Shown in pieces: positions 59,071-64,000 of a stretch of DNA of 64,000 nucleotides. The translations under genes were made by a program, and so were the position numbers. Within the stretch, counting starts at the first letter, position 1. Each line of letters starts with the position of its first letter. A model generated the notes under the pieces. The model ran no database searches. It saw only the letters and a list, made by a program, of their open reading frames with translations, and was not told the DNA's origin. This stretch comes from a gamma proteobacterium HTCC2207 (GTDB lineage Bacteria; Pseudomonadota; Gammaproteobacteria; Pseudomonadales; Porticoccaceae), in assembly GCA_905182855.1 (NCBI GenBank), contig CAJJDA010000004.1, forward strand, positions 338,993 through 402,992. Direction: 5' to 3'.

Positions 59071-60063
59071 TTATCGGGGCTCAATGTCCCGAAGATGGCG
59101 ACTCACAGCGAACCAGGCACCCCCTGAACCAAGCGTCGCTCCTAACAGCATTAGTGCTAAAAAGCCCATCAACCCTAGCCCCCAAACGATATTGCTCTGA
59201 TATAGATTAGCTAATGTCTCAACGGAACTACTCAGCCACATCAGACAGCTAAATAACATGATAGAGGCGATTAAGGCACCCAGTAAGCCTAGCAGCAATC
59301 CGGTGTATAAAAAGGGTCTTCGAACATAAGAATTAGTGCCGCCAACTAACTTAATAACAATAATTTCATCACGACGGCTCTGTATCGACAGCCTGATGGT
59401 ATTGCCTATCAGTAATAGAACTCCGAGCCCTAGGGTGAAACCGAGTGCAAGAACCAACTTCTGGCCCATTTCGATCAGCGAGTGCAGTCTCTGCAGCCAG
59501 CCCATATCTATTTGCACAGCGTCAACCGTCGGCAGCTCTCGGATACCAGCTATGATTGTCTCAGCTTGCGCAAGGCTAGCCTGATCTGTGACCAGCGGTT
59601 GCACCAAAAAGACGGCGGGTAGTGGATTATCCTCAAGATAGCGCAGAGCCGAGCCAAAACCTGAGAGCGCCTTAAATTCCAAAAGCGCCTGCTCTGCTGA
59701 GATAAAGCTTACCGAGATGACGCCCGGCATCGCATCTAATTGACCCGCAAGTGTCTCTATAGCGGTTGAATTAGCCTGCCTTTTAACATAAACAGTGATT
59801 TGAGCAGAAGACTCAAAGTTGCTGCCTAGCGCCTTAACGTTTTCAACCGTCAAGTAAAGTGCCGCAGGCAGTGTGAGGGCAATCGCAATGACCAGGACGG
59901 TCATCAACGTCTGCATCGGCTCGCGAAGCATCTTGGTCAAGCTGTCACTCAACGTGGCCCGGTGATGGGATTTATAGCCACGCCAGCGGTGGGCAAAGCT
60001 AATATTCTGCCCGCTCGCACCGCGCGGTGTAGTCTCGCGACCATTTTTATCAGTAGCCGCCAT
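59071..60063 (-). CDS. ftsX: Cell division protein FtsX
   Basis: Membrane partner of FtsE; the complex activates septal murein hydrolases through a periplasmic loop. Four helices are visible: TLMTVLVIAIALTLPAALYL first, then the periplasmic domain (AQITVYVKRQ...PLPAVFLVQPLV), then three C-terminal helices, including FTLGLGVLLLIGNTIRLSIQ. I chose the ATG at 60063, with GGAG six bases upstream and a 14-base overlap with ftsE; upstream in-frame ATGs are less well placed. Confidence 0.95.
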   Translation of the reverse strand: MAATDKNGRETTPRGASGQNISFAHRWRGYKSHHRATLSDSLTKMLREPMQTLMTVLVIAIALTLPAALYLTVENVKALGSNFESSAQITVYVKRQANSTAIETLAGQLDAMPGVISVSFISAEQALLEFKALSGFGSALRYLEDNPLPAVFLVQPLVTDQASLAQAETIIAGIRELPTVDAVQIDMGWLQRLHSLIEMGQKLVLALGFTLGLGVLLLIGNTIRLSIQSRRDEIIVIKLVGGTNSYVRRPFLYTGLLLGLLGALIASIMLFSCLMWLSSSVETLANLYQSNIVWGLGLMGFLALMLLGATLGSGGAWFAVSRHLRDIEPR

Positions 60064-60727
60064 AAGTGGCTCCATCGTCGGTGAGTCCACCATCTTCAAG
60101 GCGCATAATTCTCAGCTGCATGCGGTTTATGAGGCTAATATCGTGAGTGGCAATCAAAACGGTGACGCCAACACTTTGAAAGCGCCGAAACAATGCCATG
60201 ATTTCGCTAGACAGTTCTGGGTCAAGGTTGCCGGTTGGCTCATCGGCAAGCAAAATACGCGGTTTGTGCACAACAGCACGAGCGATACCCACGCGTTGCT
60301 GCTCACCACCAGACAACGTCATCGGTCGTTCCCGCTCTTTATCTAGCAGGCCTACCCCGTCTAGCGCGGCGCGCACACGACGCCCAATCTCGACGGCCGG
60401 ATATCCCGAGACCTGCAGTGGTAATGCCACATTTTCAAAGACCGTTCGGTCTAATAATAGCTGGTGATTTTGAAACACCACGCCCACCTGACGCCGGTAC
60501 ATTGGGATTTGTGCCGTGGACAGACGATTAAGGTTCTTGCCATTAATTAATAAGTTTCCCGATGTCGGGCGCTCCATCAGCATCAACATTTTTAACAGGG
60601 TACTTTTACCGGCACCAGAATGGCCTGTCAAAAAGGCCATCTCACCCGCCTCCATGGTAAAACTGACATTCCGTAGAGCTTCAAATCCACTGGGGTAACG
60701 CTTGCTGAGGTTGTCAAAACAAATCAT
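60050..60727 (-). CDS. ftsE: Cell division ATP-binding protein FtsE
   Basis: A 225-residue ABC ATPase. Walker [15 protein letters not shown], signature [14 protein letters not shown] and Walker [15 protein letters not shown] are intact, with the switch His in IATHD. It starts five bases after ftsY and overlaps ftsX. Confidence 0.97.
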   Translation of the reverse strand: MICFDNLSKRYPSGFEALRNVSFTMEAGEMAFLTGHSGAGKSTLLKMLMLMERPTSGNLLINGKNLNRLSTAQIPMYRRQVGVVFQNHQLLLDRTVFENVALPLQVSGYPAVEIGRRVRAALDGVGLLDKERERPMTLSGGEQQRVGIARAVVHKPRILLADEPTGNLDPELSSEIMALFRRFQSVGVTVLIATHDISLINRMQLRIMRLEDGGLTDDGATYGGY

Positions 60728-60732
60728 AGTGT

Positions 60733-61782
60733 TTACTCGCTGGTGTCCAGATCAAAGCCTAATAATGCGTCAACAAACTCATCGGCAACAAAGGGCTGCA
60801 GATCATCCTGGCCTTCGCCCACACCTATGTAGCGGATCGGTATAGAAAACTTGTCGGCCAAGGCAAAGATAATGCCTCCCTTGGCAGTACCATCTAATTT
60901 GGTCAGGGCTATTCCCGTAACACCTATCACCTGATGAAACTCGGCCATCTGCGCGACCGCATTTTGCCCAGTACCCGCATCCAACACTAGCAGCACCTCA
61001 TGGGGTGCATTTTCATCCAGCTTACCGGCGACCCGCCGAACCTTTTCTAACTCTTCCATCAGGTTGCTTTTATTATGTAGTCGCCCCGCAGTGTCAGCTA
61101 TAACCACATCAATACCTCTGGATTTAGCCGCATGAATGCCGTCAAAGATCACCGAGGCACTGTCAGCGCCAGTATGCTGAGCAACCACAGAGACATTATT
61201 ACGCTCACCCCATATCTGCAACTGCTCTGCGGCGGCAGCCCTAAAGGTATCACCGGCCGCCAAGATTACTGACTTGCCTTCATTCTGTAGACGGCCTGCA
61301 AGCTTGCCAATCGTTGTCGTTTTCCCCACCCCATTGACACCAATTACCAAAATCACAAAGGGTGCCTCAGCGCCGCTGATATCCATGGACTGCTGACAGG
61401 GTCGCAGCTTAGCCAGCAATATTTCCTGCAGAGCTGCGCGCAGTGCGATGCTGTCTTTGAGTTCTCTTCGTCTTAGCCGGCCCACCAACTCTGCCAGTAT
61501 ATTGTTAGTTACCTCAACCCCGACATCAGCCGTCAGCAAGAGTGTTTCTAACTCATCAAGCAACGCATCATCAATGGCCTTGCCGCCAAGAAAAACCGCA
61601 CCTATACCCTCACCGGTACGCGACAGTGCGTTGCGCAGACGCCGAGTAAGAGACTGTTTTGCGGGTACCTCTAACCGACGGTCATCTGGGTTTTCCAGTT
61701 GGGTAGGCGCGCGACGAAATCTGTCCAGAAAGGATTTTTTCTGGGTTTCGGCTGGCGGGCTAACAGGTGGCTGAGAATCCAT
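60733..61782 (-). CDS. ftsY: Signal recognition particle receptor FtsY
   Basis: A 349-residue SRP-GTPase that targets ribosomes to the membrane. The short acidic/polar N-terminal A-domain is followed by the NG core: GVNGVGKTTTIGKLAG, AGDTFRAAAAEQL, DTAGRLHNKSNLM and TKLDGTAKGG. First gene of the ftsYEX-rpoH group and divergent from rsmD. Confidence 0.97.
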   Translation of the reverse strand: MDSQPPVSPPAETQKKSFLDRFRRAPTQLENPDDRRLEVPAKQSLTRRLRNALSRTGEGIGAVFLGGKAIDDALLDELETLLLTADVGVEVTNNILAELVGRLRRRELKDSIALRAALQEILLAKLRPCQQSMDISGAEAPFVILVIGVNGVGKTTTIGKLAGRLQNEGKSVILAAGDTFRAAAAEQLQIWGERNNVSVVAQHTGADSASVIFDGIHAAKSRGIDVVIADTAGRLHNKSNLMEELEKVRRVAGKLDENAPHEVLLVLDAGTGQNAVAQMAEFHQVIGVTGIALTKLDGTAKGGIIFALADKFSIPIRYIGVGEGQDDLQPFVADEFVDALLGFDLDTSE

Positions 61783-61874
61783 TGAAGCTCAAAGACTAAG
61801 GTTATTAAATCTAGTGTATCCTACCATTTACGTTATAAAAAGTGCTTAAAAGTCACGCTTATGGAGCATCTAAT

Positions 61875-62477
61875 TTGGCTACTAAGAAATCACAGCGAAC
61901 AATACAGTCACCGCAGAAATTGAGAATCATCGGCGGCAAATGGCGCGGCCGAACCATTCCTTTTCCCACTGTTCAAGGTTTACGGCCCACAGGCGACCGA
62001 ATTCGAGAGACGGTCTTTAACTGGCTGACACCGACGATTGAAGGCGCGCGCTGTCTTGATCTGTTTGCCGGGTCCGGTGCGCTGTCCTTTGAGGCTCTGT
62101 CCCGAGGCGCTGCTCACTGCACCGCGCTGGAGCTTCAGGACGCTGCTGTCAGCCAGCTGCGTGACAGTGCAACCGTTTTGGCAGCTCATGACCTCAGGGT
62201 CGTGCAAACTAATAGCCTGCAATACTTAGAGAATAACGTCGCCGAGTGGCAATATGACTTAGCTTTTGTCGACCCGCCCTTTGACACACCCCTGCTAAGC
62301 AGCGCCTGCGCTCTGCTTGAGCGGGGCCAGTGGTTAGCCGTAAATGCCAAGATTTATTGTGAGCTTTCTGCCGCGGACAACAGCTTTTTGCCGCCGCCTA
62401 ATTGGCAATTACTGCGCGAAAAGATCAGCGGGGGTGTTAGGTACTGCCTTTTTTCTTACGTTGAGCCCAGCGCATAA
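61875..62477 (+). CDS. rsmD: 16S rRNA (guanine(966)-N2)-methyltransferase RsmD
   Basis: A 200-residue SAM enzyme. RIIGGKWRGRTIPFPTVQGL and RPTGDRIRETVFNWL are family starts; the SAM motif is DLFAGSGALSFEALSRGA and the catalytic motif DPPFD. I chose TTG 61875 because GGAG lies eight bases before it; a GTG at 61842 would add 11 residues. Divergent from ftsY, as in many gammaproteobacteria. Confidence 0.94.
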   Translation: MATKKSQRTIQSPQKLRIIGGKWRGRTIPFPTVQGLRPTGDRIRETVFNWLTPTIEGARCLDLFAGSGALSFEALSRGAAHCTALELQDAAVSQLRDSATVLAAHDLRVVQTNSLQYLENNVAEWQYDLAFVDPPFDTPLLSSACALLERGQWLAVNAKIYCELSAADNSFLPPPNWQLLREKISGGVRYCLFSYVEPSA

Positions 62478-62506
62478 TTTGAGTAACATGCGAGTCGTTT
62501 AACTAA

Positions 62507-63004
<498 letters not shown>

Positions 63005-63017
63005 CAAGACAAGGTGA

Positions 63018-63824
63018 TCAATGCTGGCAGTTCGGACAGAAAACCGAACTGCGCTGCCCCAGCTTGATGTCTTTTAATACCCCCGCACAAACTGTACAGC
63101 CTTTCCCACCACGGCCATAAACCGCTAATGTTTGCTGGAAGTAGCCCGGTTCGCCGTTGCCATTAACAAAGTCTCTCAGGGTCGTGCCACCCTGCTCTAT
63201 AGCGGCGGCTAGTACCGCTTTAATATGTCCCGTCAGCACTATATAGCGCTGCTGAGAGATGCGGCCGGCAGCCCGATCAGGTCTGATACCGCTGCGAAAT
63301 AGTGCTTCCGAGGCATAGATATTGCCGACGCCAACCACCGTTCGGTTTTCCATGATAAAGGGCTTAACCGCCATCTTACGATTGCGCGACAGCTGAAAAA
63401 GCCGGTCGCTACAGAATTCCTCAGAGAGAGGCTCGGGTCCAAGGTGCGCTAAATGCCTGTGCTCACCCTCGGACCAAAGCCAGCAGCCAAAACGCCGAGG
63501 GTCGTGATATCTCAAAGTGGCGCCATTGGCCATCCGCATTTCAATATGGTCATGCTTGCGCCAGTCGGCATCTCGCGCTGTCAATCGTAAGCTGCCACTC
63601 ATGCCCAGATGAATCAACATGGACCCATATTCAAGCTCGACAATTAGGTATTTGGCTCGCCTCGTCACTGCCAGCACCAATTGACCCTGTACGATCGTAG
63701 CCATCCCGACTGTCACAGGCCAGCGCAGCGAGGGCTGACGCACGGTAATCTGGACGATTCTCTGATTTGCGAGCCACGGCTCTATGCCTCTAAGCGTGGT
63801 CTCGACTTCAGGTAATTCCGGCAT
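63018..63824 (-). CDS. mutM: Formamidopyrimidine-DNA glycosylase MutM
   Basis: A 268-residue bifunctional repair glycosylase for 8-oxoguanine. The catalytic N-terminus MPELPEVETTLRGIEPWL, the helix-two-turn-helix VVGVGNIYASEALFRSGIRP and the C-terminal zinc finger with CTVCAG and FCPNC are intact. It is convergent with coaD, with 13 bases between stops. Confidence 0.97.
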   Translation of the reverse strand: MPELPEVETTLRGIEPWLANQRIVQITVRQPSLRWPVTVGMATIVQGQLVLAVTRRAKYLIVELEYGSMLIHLGMSGSLRLTARDADWRKHDHIEMRMANGATLRYHDPRRFGCWLWSEGEHRHLAHLGPEPLSEEFCSDRLFQLSRNRKMAVKPFIMENRTVVGVGNIYASEALFRSGIRPDRAAGRISQQRYIVLTGHIKAVLAAAIEQGGTTLRDFVNGNGEPGYFQQTLAVYGRGGKGCTVCAGVLKDIKLGQRSSVFCPNCQH

Positions 63825-64000
63825 AAAAGACCCAAACCTTGTGCTATTATCTTAGAACTGGATCCTAATTTAAGCAACGCAGGATCCCGTTCCGTATCGT
63901 AACATATAGCTAAGCGACACTTAGGGTTAGCGCGACTGGCATTTTTCACAAATATCAGTAGAATGCGGGCTCAAATAATATTTTTGGCAAGATTTGGTGA
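63825..64000. other. End of window, no gene recognised
   Basis: This 176-base end holds no supported gene. It is AT-rich near the edge and may carry the promoter of a gene beyond the window. Confidence 0.4.

Overview
The window is a stretch of chromosome from a free-living, respiring gammaproteobacterium. Gene order in most blocks matches what I know of Pseudomonas and its relatives: dsbD-aroQ-accB-accC-prmA-dusB-fis-purH; trpE/trpG-trpD-trpC near crp, an osmC-type gene and coq7; gshB-yqgE-ruvX; pilT opposite yggS-proC-yggT, then metX-metW-DUF4426-rdgB-hemW; trxA-rho-ubiD; ftsY-ftsE-ftsX-rpoH with rsmD-coaD-mutM. GC near 50%, compact genes and frequent TTG starts would fit a marine Cellvibrionales-like lineage, but that placement is inference.

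Layout. 1-3.7 kb: end of rpiA, a DUF2333 gene, a periplasmic copper chaperone and divergent dsbD. 3.7-10.3 kb: aroQ, acetyl-CoA carboxylase accBC, prmA, dusB-fis, purH. 10.3-13.7 kb: an insert between purH and purD (MDR oxidoreductase, a 34-residue lysine-rich protein, DNA photolyase). 13.8-18.7 kb: purD, coq7, a LysR regulator divergent from a 36-residue membrane micro-protein, an osmC-type gene and crp. 18.8-21.5 kb: a damaged molybdenum hydroxylase pair (iorB/iorA type). 21.5-26.4 kb: trpC-D-G-E behind a probable trp leader peptide, then rpe. 26.5-29.1 kb: EF-hand protein, acyl-CoA ligase, CheW-like protein. 29.7-41.4 kb: gshB, yqgE, ruvX, pilT, yggS, proC, yggT, an aldo-keto reductase, metX, metW, rdgB, hemW, a cation diffusion facilitator. 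41.5-51.4 kb: trxA, rho, ubiD, an MFS permease, an RND efflux pair and a DJ-1 protein. 51.4-56.0 kb: gshA, acpH, dsbB, an LrgA/LrgB pair, rsd. 56-64 kb: FKBP isomerase, trmB, DUF423, rpoH, ftsXEY, rsmD, coaD, mutM.

Functional themes are thiol and redox chemistry (dsbD, dsbB, trxA, gshA, gshB, copper chaperone), biosynthesis (Trp, Met, Pro, purines, fatty acids, ubiquinone, CoA) and global regulators (fis, crp, rho, rpoH, rsd). I see no tRNA, rRNA, CRISPR array, insertion sequence, prophage or defence island.

The most striking global property is 13 single-base frame breaks in 11 genes (dsbD, accB, phrB, iorA, iorB, trpC, acyl-CoA ligase, RND adaptor, gshA, dsbB, rsd). Correcting one base at each gives family-typical lengths. 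Several lie in short homopolymers and several genes are normally essential, so sequencing error is the leading explanation; only the ior pair carries a cluster of lesions plus an internal stop. I did not find a convincing undescribed multi-gene system. The most promising unexplained items are the LysR/micro-protein divergon with two perfect dyads, the trp leader, a possible orphan RNA between two terminators, and the rho leader.
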